A program made the position numbers and the translations under genes. From Alisma plantago-aquatica (taxonomy: Eukaryota; Streptophyta; Magnoliopsida; Alismatales; Alismataceae): 64,000 nucleotides of DNA. Position 1 is the stretch's first letter. The number at the start of each line of letters is the position of its first letter. Where the stretch lies: the NCBI GenBank assembly GCA_963693085.1, contig OY856413.1, positions 103,242,801 to 103,306,800 on the forward strand, in the 5' to 3' direction. Of this stretch, positions 11,486-22,540 are shown in pieces. The notes below the pieces were generated by a model, which was not told the DNA's origin, made no database searches, and was given only the letters and a program-made list of their open reading frames with translations.

Positions 11486-11899
11486 GTTTGGGTTATGGGT
11501 TGCGTGCCCAGAATGAGATTAATCTCAAAATCAATATCTCAATGTGGAGGAATGTCTGGAAATTCTTCAGGAAACACATCCTTGAATTCCCTAACAACAA
11601 GAACTTCAGAAAGACTCAAACTCACTGCTATGGTGTCTACCACATGTACCAAGAATGTTTCACATCCTTTCGCATCAACCTTTCATCTACCATTGCTGAC
11701 ACTAGACATGTTGGAAGAATCTTTTTCCCCCTAAAAGATCCATGTCTCACCACTGTTTAAGAATGTATCCTGCTTGGAACTGAAATTCAAGACAACCTTA
11801 TACTTCTATAGGGTATCCATCCCAAGAATAACATCGAACCCCTACATCTCAAGTGGTATAAGATCCACCTGAATGTTGTGTTCTGAGAAAGAAAGAACA
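11486..11899 (-). other. Element A protease-RT linker region
   Basis: This lies between the protease and the first RT motif of the pol polyprotein on the minus strand. Frequent stops have accumulated. The open frames visible on the plus strand are overlapping and lack any recognisable domain. Confidence 0.6.
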
Positions 11900-12156
11900 C
11901 AGGGAGAACATACCTCCTACAACATTGCAGATCTGACTAATAGAGTTTCTAATAATAGGCTATCTACTCTATGACTGATAGTCATATTGTAGTCATGAAT
12001 CACTTCTCGAGTGATGAAGGAATGGGTAGCACCTGGATCAATCAAAATAGATACGAAGTAGGATGAATATATATCATAATGAAATAATTCCATATGACAT
12101 GTCACGACTTGTGGGTTAACCACTATCTCTAGTTGATTCATAGCATAGAACCTCAT
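11900..12156 (-). pseudogene. Element A aspartic protease
   Basis: The minus-strand frame 12156-11917 encodes the retropepsin signature as VSILIDPGATHSFIT (about 12011-12045). Ty3/gypsy proteases usually have D-S-G or D-T-G; here the central residue is Pro, so the active site is probably dead. It sits between the gag zinc knuckle and RT, the expected place. The 79-codon frame covers the N-terminal half of a usual retroviral-type protease domain. Confidence 0.8.
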
Positions 12157-12189
12157 TGTTTCCTATTGTTGATATCGTGCTCAGTGGTT

Positions 12190-13335
12190 AGGTGTAGATG
12201 ATCCTGCTTGGGACGTCGGTCCACATCCTCACCTGCCACTATTGAACTGTTGCCTCTGAGAGCCTTGTTGGACCTGCCTTGGCGGTTGGGTTACCTCCCT
12301 GTCTCTGACTGTATAATACCTGATCATATGTCCCATCTACCCACACTTGTAGCACTACAAAGATCTAGGTGGTCCTGTCAATGACGTAGATGATGATGTA
12401 CTATGAACTCCACTAGGCAGAAATCTATGGCCTCTTCCCTGGCTTGGTGTAGTGGATGACTGTGCAAAGAACCTATGTGGTGCTACTGGCACAGAAAACC
12501 TCGGTCTCTTGAAACTACCAGACCTTTGTGCCTAGAACTTAACAGGTCCTTTGCTCGACTCAATTTTCTCAATCACAGTCATCTCAATCTGCCTGACTGA
12601 CTCTACAAAGGTGGAAAACCACTGTCTATTCTCTAGAGAAGCTATAGCTATGGATAGCTCAGCATGCAAACCCTTCTCAAAATGTTGAATCATCTCCTCC
12701 TCTATAGTAGCCAAGTGCAGACAAAATCGTAGAACCTCCATGAACTTAGCTTCATACTCGCTAATCGCCATCGGCCCTTGCCTAATTCACTCAAACTACG
12801 TGATCTTCTCCTCAAGATAAGTCTTCGGGAAGTATCTACTGACAAACTCACGTCAAAATTCCTCCCATATGACCTCAACACCAGGTCTTTTGTCCTCCTC
12901 AATGGCCCATCAATGGCCAGTGCTTCCTTTCAATAAGTACACAGCATGCCTAACTTTATCAGTTTTTGGAATGTTGAGGATTCTGAAGGCTTTCTCCAGC
13001 CCATTGAGACATGATTTTGCATCTATTGGGTCAGTTGTACAAACATATTTGGTAGATCCTACCTGGTGTAACCTCTCAAACGTCTTACTAGACCCATGTC
13101 CCCCAGTGGGAACTGGTGCTCTAGGAGATGGTGTTGGTGTTGTCATCCAATCTGCCATATGTGTCATTGTAGTCATGAAAATCCCAAAAAGAGCATGGAA
13201 AGTTGGGTTTTCTAGCATGTCTTGATCAAGTTGGGGATTCTCAGGCATTGATCCCTCTATAGCTTGATCCCTTGCACCTCCTCCTAGTGTAGTAACACTG
13301 CTCTCAGCAGCTTGTTCTTCATGTGCTCCAGACAT
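12190..13335 (-). pseudogene. Element A gag (capsid and zinc knuckle)
   Basis: Gag forms the virus-like particle and packages RNA. The likely start is the ATG at 13335 (MSGAHEEQ), because element B gag begins MSGEHEEH at the same place; upstream codons to 13374 are probably not translated. The capsid core shows TFERLHQVGSTKYVCTTDP and NGLEKAFRILNIPKTDKVRH. A stop follows STGHW, then the frame resumes through MAISEYEAKFMEVLRF and HFEKGLHAELSIAIASLENR (12771-12532). The nucleocapsid knuckle at 12313-12354 reads CYKCG, stop, MGHMIRYY: the Gln has become a stop and the last Cys a Tyr. Gag-pol may originally have been one frame. Confidence 0.9.
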
Positions 13336-13451
13336 CTTCAGCTTTACTTCTTCTCCTATATGAGTAGAAGTCACTATAAGATAAATTGGAGGACACTAGA
13401 GCAGACTCAACAACCTTAGTCCTATGTCTCTGTAGACTCAGTGAACCTTAG

Positions 13452-13463
13452 GCTCTGATACCA
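13452..13463 (-). promoter_or_regulatory. Element A primer-binding site (tRNA-iMet)
   Basis: Minus strand TGGTATCAGAGC is the standard plant initiator-Met PBS. It is separated by 7 bp from the end of the 5' LTR. Confidence 0.93.
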
Positions 13464-13899
13464 AACTTTATGATGACTGCCGCCAAATTGACAGCCAAAT
13501 CACCACAATTAAATATGTGAGATAACATAAACGGTGGATTAACAAAAATCATTGAAAATTAAAACCATTTTGAAAAGAGATGCATTACCAGGAATCTATT
13601 AAAGAAAGAACCAAAGTAATATGCATCATGGTTCATATTGTACATTCATTGTGCCATATCATCTCGAGGATGTCAGATATTCGTTACTTGTTCAAACATA
13701 TACAAAAGAAACATAAAACCTTAAGGCATTTAAGCCAAAACCTCATATCATTGATAAAACCACTAAGTACTAACTCCCAAGAACCTGAGAATACAAAGAT
13801 GACACATAGGACTTCTATCTACAAGACTCGACAGACAGTACACTCAACCTGAGCTATTACTACTATCGGTTTTGTTGTTGTCCTCCCTCTGTAGGATGG

Positions 13900-14201
13900 T
13901 GTAACATCCTTGACTTGGGTTATGCTCTAACCCTAGATGTTTTGTTTAATAAAGTTAATTATATGCTTGCTCTTATCTCTTGAAAAGTAATTAAGGCTCA
14001 AGAGGAACTTATGTTTCAACTTTGCACTTTAGTCCAAAATAGACAAAACATTGTTTCAACATTATTCAAAGAGGACTAAAATTGAAACATAAGTTCCTCT
14101 TGAGCCTTAATTACTTTTCAAGAGATAAGAGAAAGCATATAATTAACTTTATTAAACAAAACATCTAGGGTTTAAGCATAACCCAGGTCAGGGATGTTAT
14201 A
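13900..14201. mobile_element. 302-bp foldback derived from a family B LTR tip
   Basis: The layout is 120-bp left arm (13900-14019), 62-bp loop (14020-14081), 120-bp right arm (14082-14201). The arms are near-perfect inverted copies and both ends are the B-type LTR tip: TGTAACATCC on the left, GGATGTTATA on the right. The right arm plus loop matches about 175 bp of the B LTR end at 29300-29477, not the A tip. It is flanked by GATGG (13895-13899) and GACGG (14202-14206), a 5-bp duplication with one mismatch. The empty site is preserved at 4895-4915 in the other A LTR. Confidence 0.92.
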
Positions 14202-15541
14202 GACGGTCTCTACCTATGTGTCCGCGTCTGCCTAAAAATGTTGGGATCAACGGGGTGAGATAAAAGGCCCAGTGAGAGATATAACTCTCTGCCAACAATA
14301 TTATTATCACATTTAAATAGTATAAAACAGAGCAAATGATCTTTTATATTAATAATCAAGAATAATCCCTGATTATAAGCATGACAGAGCAATATATTCT
14401 TTTAGAGAAATGCATCTATCTATGATAGAGTAATGAATCATCTATTCACTTTATAAGGAATATGACGAACACGTGTAACATCTATTTACTTTAATATGTA
14501 TAAAAGTAATGTAATCATCGACCAATGTTTCTGTGCTCCATCCTTAAGCAAATATGCTACACGAATGATTACATAATTACAATCACACTTATGCCCTGAG
14601 GAGATGAGGTATACCACTCATACTCTAACCGACCAATGCTTAGTCGAAATCGGTACCATATAGGGTCAAGATAAGAGCCGACTTCCAAGACCTCACCCAT
14701 CTCGGTCAGTGCGAGACCACTGGCAGTGACATCATGTGTCAAACTACAACTAGTGTGTCAGGGTATAGTGGCATCTTTGCTATAGAGCTACTACCAAAGC
14801 ACGCACTCTCTTTAGGGAGATCACACATAAATCGATGGTAGATTCACTTTGGGTGATCACACATCAACCCCCGGTATACTGATTCATAGCATATAGTTGT
14901 ACTCTAAGGGAGATGACTCATCAATCCCTCTTTTGGATGTAAGGATATGTTCGTCCATCACCCCCGCATATGCAACAATATGATCTTTGAGTTAAACTCG
15001 TTTCCCCATTCAGCAAATCCTGACACTAAATGGTTCTATGGCCAGGGCAGCTACATGATAGGGTTCTACTTGATTATTAGGTACATTACAATATATTTTA
15101 GCATCAAACAAGTTATCAGCACAAAATATAACAGATGCTACAAAGAAGGTGTAATACATTTATCAATTACTTTCATAATCTTTAGAACACATTGAATGCA
15201 TAATTCATGGAATCTCAATCCCTTAACATATCACTGGGAACTCTCATCCCATAGCATCATCATCATCATGATTTCTAGGTCTGGGTATTCAAACCCCCAT
15301 TTCATAATTGAACACGGTCACCTCTCATCAGGTAACAAACACCTCTAGGTCCTCAGACCCAAGTATATGTTATACTTATTGCACAAGAATATCACATGGC
15401 TCACAAAGCCCATGTAAACTATATCATATGAAACATCATAGCTCACACCTGGCTATGCTCATCATCTCTTGATACATGCATGGTTAGTATCTCATAATAG
15501 CAAGTTCATGATATCACCATGCAATACAAGAGAAATACAAC

Positions 15542-15790
15542 CTTCCCATTATTAGGGTTAGGGTTTCCCATTCTAACCGATTAGGGTTTCCAATTCATAC
15601 CTTCACCCATTATTAGGGTTAGGGTTTCCTTTGTAAACTGATTAGAGTTTCAAGTGCATACCATCACCCTTCATTAGGATTAGGATTTTCTCTCATTAAC
15701 CGTTTAGGGTTTCAAATCATATCATCACCCTACATTAGGGTTAGGGTTTTCCCCTTATTAACCGATTAGGGTTTCAAGATCATATTATCA
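15542..15790 (-). repeat. TTAGGGTT-rich ~60-bp units in the A 5' LTR
   Basis: Counterpart of 6250-6490. Four units with paired TTAGGGTT boxes can be read. Confidence 0.8.
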
Positions 15791-16054
15791 AGAATCAAAC
15801 CCTAATTCATGCTCCACTTATATTAGGAGTATCAATGTATGCTCATAACATGATTATCGCAGATGTATAAGTTTGTATCTCATCCTCACTAGGATGTTGA
15901 TTGCATCATACTCTATTAAATTGGATCAACCCCTTTCTTCAAGGTACATTGGCCACTTAATCAAAGTACATTAAACTCGTTACATCTTAATGTATTACTT
16001 GCATAGCACACTTCATGTGTTACTCCATCAAGTACCTTGAATTTTAGGTACTTC

Positions 16055-16505
16055 CACCATATCGGGCAGAGAGGTGTGTGTGTGCTTCAGACCATATCGG
16101 GAAAAGAGGTGTGTGTGCTCCACACCATATCGGGCAGAGAGGTGTGTGTATGCTCCACACCATATCGGGCAAAGAGGTGTGTGTGTGCAGTACACCATAT
16201 CGGGAAAAGAGGTGTGTGTTTGCTTCACACCATATTTGGCAAAGAGGTGTGTGTGTGCTTCACACCATATTGGGTAAAGAGGTTTGTGTGTGCTTCACAC
16301 CATATCAGTCAAAGAGGTGTGTACTTGACACTATCATGCATGGGGTCTTTGCATGACCTCATATCATGCAAAAGGTATATGTTTGACACCATATCGTTTA
16401 CAAGATGTGAACTTCATCACCATATCGTGCAAAGAGATATAAGCTCATAATCATATCATGCTAGTGATGTATGTACATGGCCATATCGGGTAAGAGGTGC
16501 TTGCT
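16055..16505 (-). repeat. ~35-bp CCCGATATGGTG array in the A 5' LTR
   Basis: About twelve units of CACCATATCGGGCAGAGAGG plus a GTGTGTG tract. It differs from the 3' LTR array in unit order and in substitutions. Confidence 0.9.
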
Positions 16506-17041
16506 TGTGTGCTTGAACCCGATATCACTTTGTATCATGATACCAACATATTCAAGCTCTAGACCTTCATTCTAACTATTCTACTTTATGAATAACAGAT
16601 CTAGGAAACTATTAGAAATCATATATTCATTAAGTATTTAAGAAAACTCAGAATTGAAAGTAAATCATCTAGCATAGCAAGATAGGTGGTGAATAATAAC
16701 ATGATTGGGTTCAAGTTATATAACCCGCCTCAAGAACAACTTCAAAGCTCCAAGATCCAAACCTCCACATTCCCAAGGTAGAAGATGAACTATCACATGT
16801 TCAAGACTCGTTTACAACTCCTCTATAAGCAAAGAATCACCATAGATAAGAACTTGGTGAAGAAGAAAAGAAAGGAAAGAATCACAACTGAGATCTATGC
16901 TTGAACTAAGGTTGAAGATGACCATGGCTTCACCTAAGCTTAATGGCTCAATATCCTCCTTCATCCTTGCTTATTATCATGATATCAAAGAGTAAGAGAG
17001 TTATAGGGGTCGAAAAGATTCACTAGTAGGTGAAAGGAAGG

Positions 17042-17051
17042 GTATATATCC
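17042..17051 (-). promoter_or_regulatory. TATA box of element A 5' LTR
   Basis: Minus-strand GGATATATAC followed by a pyrimidine-rich leader. This is the promoter that would have driven the element. Confidence 0.6.
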
Positions 17052-17979
17052 TAGAGGTTCATGGGAGAGAGTGTAAAAGGTGTCATCACCTTACTACTAG
17101 TAGGTGCCACATGGCCATGCATGGATTGACACATGTACTTGCATGCATTCCATCTTTAATTTTCCATGAAAAATAAAGACTTGAGGATAATTCTAGGGAT
17201 AAGGCTCGGCCCCTTTGGTTAATCTTCTAGGGAAAGACACTTCCACCCACATTATTATATTCACAATTCAATGCAACCTTTCCCAACAAAAGTTGCAAGC
17301 CGATATCCATTGCTTTATTGAGGTTCTTAGCTCATTTTTGTAAAGTCAAGGAGTTAAAAAAATGATATGGAGGTCTCCTCTTTGGCTCCTTGTCTGATAG
17401 GGACTCCCATTTAACACTACAACCCGATACACTCAATACAAGCTCAAATTAGGGTTTCCATTACCCAACCCTTCATGGTCTTTTCATCACCATGAATACC
17501 ACCACTCAAATTCGATTCAAATAGGGTGCCTACTTCTTTCTATATCCTATAAATGATTCATAGAGATAGTAGGGACACTCGAGAGGAGGTAATTTTCATA
17601 TCAGCCCCACATTTTGGGTAAATTGCAAATTGCACCAAAATTGATACACAATGCCCAAACATTGTTCAAACAAGTTTCCACTGGGGACTTAAGCTCTCTA
17701 CAAGCCTCCCCTTAGAATAATTCCATCTCTCATGATGCCAAAGTACTAGGGCACGTTCAAAATGCAACAAATTGTAAGATAACCCCTCATTCTTGGGTAA
17801 ATTGCATTATACCCCCAAAGTATCACATAATGCACAAATAGTTTTCAAATAAGCTCTAACTTGAAAGTTAAACTTTAGGAGAGTCTTAAATACTTTTCAA
17901 AAGATAAAATTTTTTTTATAAATAACTTACTTAGGAAAATCTTCCAGTTTAGGGCATAACCCAGTTCAGGGATGTTACA

Positions 17980-18560
17980 AACTTAGTACTACTGACCCCA
18001 TGTTTAGTAGAACCAACTTTTTGAAGAAAAAGGGGTTCAGTTTACTGATAAGATGCAAATTGAAGTCCTAGGTTTGATACATCAAGACCGCACTCGGAAG
18101 TATCGAAAATTTTGAACGACTAGGTAATACTGACACAAAAAGTTGGTAGTATCGACACCTGAACACCAAAATCCATGGGAGCACCATCGACGATCGAGAT
18201 TTTTCACATCTGACGGTCAGTACTACCAATCTGTCCCACAAGTCGGTACTACCAACTTATATTAGTACTACCGACACATGGTGATCTGTGTCTTCTAAGA
18301 TCGATGAATCAGGGTCGTCGGTATCAACGGTTGGTATCGAGTCACACGAATTATGGAGGAAAAGTCGATACTACTGACTTCCAGTCGGTACTACCGATGT
18401 GACACCTGGGGTGTGTCTGATAGCTATATAAGGAGGGGATGTGGATTGTTTTTCATCACACCTTCAACACGCATCTCTCAAGAAAGATAGTGCAAGAAAC
18501 GTTGGCAATCAGAGTCAACTCTGAACTTATTTTTCTCCATCCCCTTCTTGTACCAATGTC
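17980..18560 (+). other. Leader of element E with repeated TACTACCGAC-like motif
   Basis: About nine degenerate copies of GGTACTACCGAC or its complement-like GTCGGTA lie between 17985 and 18410, in sentence-like spacing of 25-60 bp. A TATA box follows at 18424 and the ORF starts 137 bp later. The left side is cut by element A. The same motif returns in the 3' LTR at 22766-23010. Confidence 0.7.
18424..18433 (+). promoter_or_regulatory. TATA box upstream of element E ORF
   Basis: CTATATAAGG is followed about 30 bp later by a CA-rich pyrimidine stretch (TTTTCATCACACCTTC) suited to transcription start. Confidence 0.6.
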
Positions 18561-20049
18561 ATGGCATCTAGGAGAGGTGCTTCTTCAATAGTGGGGAATG
18601 CTATGTTGATTCCTAAACCAAGTTGCATCACCTACCCCAATGTTGATGTGAAGAAGATAGATGAGGACCTTATGAGGAGGGAGATAATTGTGACACGGTA
18701 TGGAGACCATGCATTCATCACAAATTTGGGCATTGTAAAGAATCTTCACCAAGTATGTGAGTGTCACGGGCTGAGGGGCAATCACCCATTCTTCAGTGAC
18801 TGGCTCACCTTCCTGGAGCTCGTCTAAGAGTTCCTGACCTCACTGGAGATATGTTGCATCCTTGAGCATGGGGATTAATGGAGGGAAGGTCGCATCAACT
18901 TTCATCTTTTCAATACCGACTTTCAACTGACACTGTAGCAGTTCAATGCCATCTATGGGTGGCCAATGGGTGAAGAGTTCTTTGTTCCAAACTACTTTGG
19001 TTCATGGGAGATTTTGGTGGAGGTGCCATAAGGCTACCATATCAGTTGTCATACAAACTCCATAACTGACATTGAGCATCCATTTTCTCTCATCTTGCAT
19101 CACTTCCTCACGAATACCATCTTTGCCAAGTCAAGCCAAGGGTAAGGCAAGACTCAGAGGGTCGATGTCTACTTCCTCTGCAAGTTGTTGGAGTTAGGGA
19201 AGAATATGGACTTTGGTTCTTTCTTCCTTCAACACATGATTTTGGTGAAGAGACTGGTACATAGGACTCCTCCTATCCACTTTGTCAGATTGATCACTCC
19301 AATAGTGATCCATCTTAACCTTGACCTCTCCACCTCCAGATCCTTGATGGATGCTCCCAAGTTAGACCTAAAGCATTTCAAGAGATCCAACCTCCTCAAC
19401 GCGCATCAAGGGAAACTTTATGTATGTTGTATAGTGGGTGGCCATTACAAGGAGAGGGAGCTACCTGATCCAGTCTTCAACTTGCAAGGACTCTACCTCA
19501 TTAGGTGGCCTATCAGTGACTCAAAGGATGATGAAGAAGAAGACAATGTTGAGGAAGAACAGAATCATGAGTAGCATGAAGAAGAAGAGGAGGAGGAGGA
19601 GGAACCCACCATCCCTATCATGAGGAGGTAGGTTCCCCACAAGTGATCGAGAATATATGGAGGCTCTAGTTCTTGTGCTCCACCACCTACCCAAGAATAC
19701 AATCCCTATTCAATGGCAAGTATGTATGGCATGTTGTAGGAGATTTAGCAGGGGCAGTAGCAGCAGACTACTACATTGGCAGGCATCCATAACGTCTAAG
19801 GATGGATCTATCAAAATCAGTAGGTGATCTTTGAAAATGAGTGACTTCTCTTGGACAACCAAGAGAACATGCACACACGCCTACAGCGAATGGAAAATTA
19901 TCAATAGACATTATTTGACAACTACTTGAGCCATGGATACTTTGGTGGGTATCCACAGCCTCCAAAGATGCCACTTCCACCCCATACATTCTAGGGGACC
20001 TTCTATCCCTATGATCCCGCCATGCCACAGCCCCCACCACCACCCTTTT
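18561..20049 (+). pseudogene. Athila-like ORF1 (gag-like), element E
   Basis: One frame can be followed from the ATG at 18561 (MASRRGASS) through about ten or more stops. The first open part (88 codons) is followed by a stop, then INFHLFNTDFQLTL, a stop, QFNAIYGWPMGEEFFVPNYF, further stops, and a 129-codon piece (19185-19574) with LELGKNMDFGSFFLQHMILV. The L-x-F-x-x-D-F-x-L-T-L-x-Q-F box followed by GWP is typical of Athila ORF1 proteins of plant Ty3/gypsy elements. The C-terminal part is acidic (runs of Glu near 19530-19600), then Gln- and Pro-rich, ending near PAMPQPPPPPF. No RT or integrase follows. The protein is believed to be gag-like. It is certainly nonfunctional here. Confidence 0.75.
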
Positions 20050-21265
20050 GACATGTTACCACTGTTCCACCTCTTAAGTTGGATTTTGATTATGCGAACA
20101 TAGTCAAGTTCAAGCTTATGGGCATGTTGGAACAACTTTATCCCTTAGTTTCTATTTTTCTTTTAGTCTTTATTTACTTTTTAGCTTTTATTTCTCCAAG
20201 TTGTAGGATCCACAATCTATCTAGTGTAATAGTGGAGCTTAATTCATGATTCTTGTCATTATCATGTGCTTTCTATATGGGTTAGTCATCTTAAAGACAC
20301 TTTATAAGGGACAGCTTAATTATTCATGTAATGTGGATGAAGATGGGGTTTGAACCTAAATTGATCAAACAATTGATGGGTTCTTAAATTGAAATTTAAG
20401 AAAGAAATCCTAAGGTTACCCTATGCACAAATATCATATTTCATGAAAGGTATTGTCTGTTAATTATGTGACTCCGTCCATTTCTCACTCATTTTGATCC
20501 ACCACCTTAAGATGGTCAAGTAATCCTAATTATTTCCTATTGGTTGCATTGCATGGCATAATAGGTGACAAGGTAGTTAGTTTCTCTTTTATTTCATAAG
20601 TTACCAAATAAAAAGTTATATGCGTAAACAATTCTTGTGCATATCATCTAGTTGCATAACAATTACATGTAGATAGCATGCATTTTGCATCATTTATTTT
20701 CACATCATGTGGTTATATTGTTTTCCTCTGAAAATAGAGTGTAGGGATACACATTCATACCCTCAAAAAAATCAAGAAAAATAATGAAATGAATGTGACA
20801 TGATTAATGAGACCCGAGCATAACTTTATATCATGCTAAATATTGGCCCAATTGAAAAAAAAGGAAAAAAACAATGTTATGAAATAAAGAGGGAGAAAGG
20901 ATGCTCTAAACTCTCCATAAAGATATGGAAACATTTACATGATGTATTCTCTTCTTTACTTTATTCTCATCCATTTTATTAGATTTTCAATACATGCATC
21001 ATTCCACCCATAATATTAGGCATTAGGATTCATGCATTTCTCATTATCTTCACCATATAGGTTCATCATATTTTATTTTTGCATAAATAATTTGGATGTT
21101 ACTTGTGAACCCTCATTAGCCACCTAATTCATTCCATCCATTGCTTTTAACAGTAGGCCACTTAAATGATTATTCTCCTTGGTTGTTCTTATAAGGAGAA
21201 CTACTTCCACATAGTTGGTAGTTAGCAAAAGAGCAATGTAGATAGGGAATCACATGATGCACTAA
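20050..21265 (+). other. Non-coding internal region of element E
   Basis: There is no open frame. The CCCTCAAAAAAATCAAG...GGAGAAAGGATGCTC stretch (20758-20910), rich in A with a GAGAAAGGATG tail, resembles the untranslated spacer seen after ORF1 in Athila/Tat-type elements. Pol is absent, either deleted or never present. Confidence 0.5.
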
Positions 21266-22281
21266 GGCTCCTATTGGTTTACTGTAAGTGATGAGTTTCA
21301 TGGAACTCATTTTTTGGGAACTCTAGTTCAGTTTTTGGAACTTAAGTTCCATTCACTTCCATGTGATTGGTTTGTTGTAAGTGTAAATATGGAAATCATT
21401 AAAAATATTGTTAATTTTAGTTGTAGAATACAAATAAGTGAGGATAGCAAAGACGTAAAAAAGGAATCATATCCATAAAAAGATCATAGTATTATAAAAT
21501 CATAATAAATATAACAAGTAGTTATGGTGCAAATGTTGTTCCTTTAAAAATATTTTATTATGATACAATTATAATCTTAATAAAAATATTATGATTAAAA
21601 TCACATCTCAATATTTTATTTCACTTTTTGTATACAAAGTATTGTAATAATTTCCACATTTCATGTGCTTGTAAATATAAATTTTGGTTCATCATTGTTT
21701 AACGCAATGTAGAATATTAAGTTTTACATTATTTTTGTAGGGAATTTTTACGATATTATTCATGCATGGTTATAGTTAATTATCATGTTTCACATCATAT
21801 TGTTTAAACATGAAGAATAAAAAAATATTACATAAATCACATTATTTACACATGGTGTTGTGTTTTTTCATAATTTTTGTATATTTTTATTTTATAGATT
21901 GTACTGATAATGGTGGTTATAGTGTTAAATATTTTACATAGTGTGATTATTGTGCAAGCTATTTTTATCATATTATGTTGTTGTTTTAGCAACGAACTAT
22001 ATCCTCACCATTAATATTTCTAGTTATAAATATTTTTACATGTGTCACTTATGACGAATGAAGAATATAATTGTATAAGAAATGTTGTTAGTTGTCCCAG
22101 AACTCATTTTCCGCTCTTTTTAAGAGGGAACTCAGGAACTATGTTTTTATGTAAGTCTGTAACTCCCTAGAAGTCACAAAACTCAAGTTCCAACACTTAC
22201 TTCACACCAATCATGAAAAACTACTCCAAAAACTCTAGTTCATGTGTTTTCCGAACCAGTTACGACAAACCAATCAGAGCC
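21266..22281. mobile_element. 1,016-bp terminal-inverted-repeat element (Tourist/Harbinger-like MITE)
   Basis: The left end GGCTCCTATTGGTTTACTGT and the right end, read on the minus strand, GGCTCTGATTGGTTTGTCGT form an imperfect inverted repeat. Flanks are TAA (21263-21265) and TAG (22282-22284), compatible with a decayed 3-bp duplication of the PIF/Harbinger type. Subterminal boxes with GGAACT, AACTCA and AAGTTCC recur at both ends in opposite orientation. The centre is very AT-rich with no coding frame, so it is non-autonomous. A hAT origin was considered, but no 8-bp duplication is visible. Confidence 0.65.
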
Positions 22282-22540
22282 TAGTGAATGCTTGATTGAC
22301 TATGATATTAACTGCTTCAATGATAGTGTTTCACTGATTTAAGGATGGACATGTTTTATGGATATTTCTGATCACTTTAGAGTAGTTGATTATTTTGTGG
22401 TCAGTGAAGGCCAGTTTGGGACCGCCAGGTGGGGATAGTTGAGAAATAAAATTTATATTTTATGTCCTTTTGTTGACTTATATCAAATAGATCTAAGGGT
22501 GTGTTGCTCAAGAATGAGCAACATTTAAGATTAGGGGAGT
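22282..22540 (+). other. Element E 3' untranslated end with purine-rich tract
   Basis: TTGCTCAAGAATGAGCAACA (22504-22523) is a small hairpin followed by TTTAAGATTAGGGGAG. This matches the hairpin plus TTAAGTTTGGGGG signature that precedes the 3' LTR in Athila/Tat-type elements, slightly mutated. Confidence 0.6.

Larger units (their letters stand above)
4758..17979 (-). mobile_element. Element A: chromovirus (Tekay/Del-like) Ty3/gypsy retrotransposon, inactivated
   Basis: Read on the minus strand: 5' LTR 17979-13471, tRNA-iMet primer-binding site, gag, protease, RT, RNase H, integrase, chromodomain, purine-rich tract, 3' LTR 8653-4758. The order protease-RT-RNase H-integrase defines Ty3/gypsy. 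The C-terminal chromodomain, long LTRs and initiator-Met primer fit the Tekay/Del chromovirus branch. The outer end of the 3' LTR lacks about 280 bp present in the 5' LTR, so no target duplication can be checked. Many in-frame stops show it is defective. It is the only element here with a recognisable full pol and could represent the autonomous partner type for B and C. Confidence 0.9.
13471..17979 (-). repeat. Element A 5' LTR with foldback insertion
   Basis: On the minus strand it runs from TGTAACATCCCTGAAC to CAGTCATCA just before the PBS spacer. It is about 4.2 kb without the 302-bp insert and its duplication. It holds a TATA box (17042-17051), a donor-like AG/GTGAAG at 16933, the ~35-bp array, the TTAGGGTT block and an acceptor-like T-tract AG at 14232-14233. 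Confidence 0.88.
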
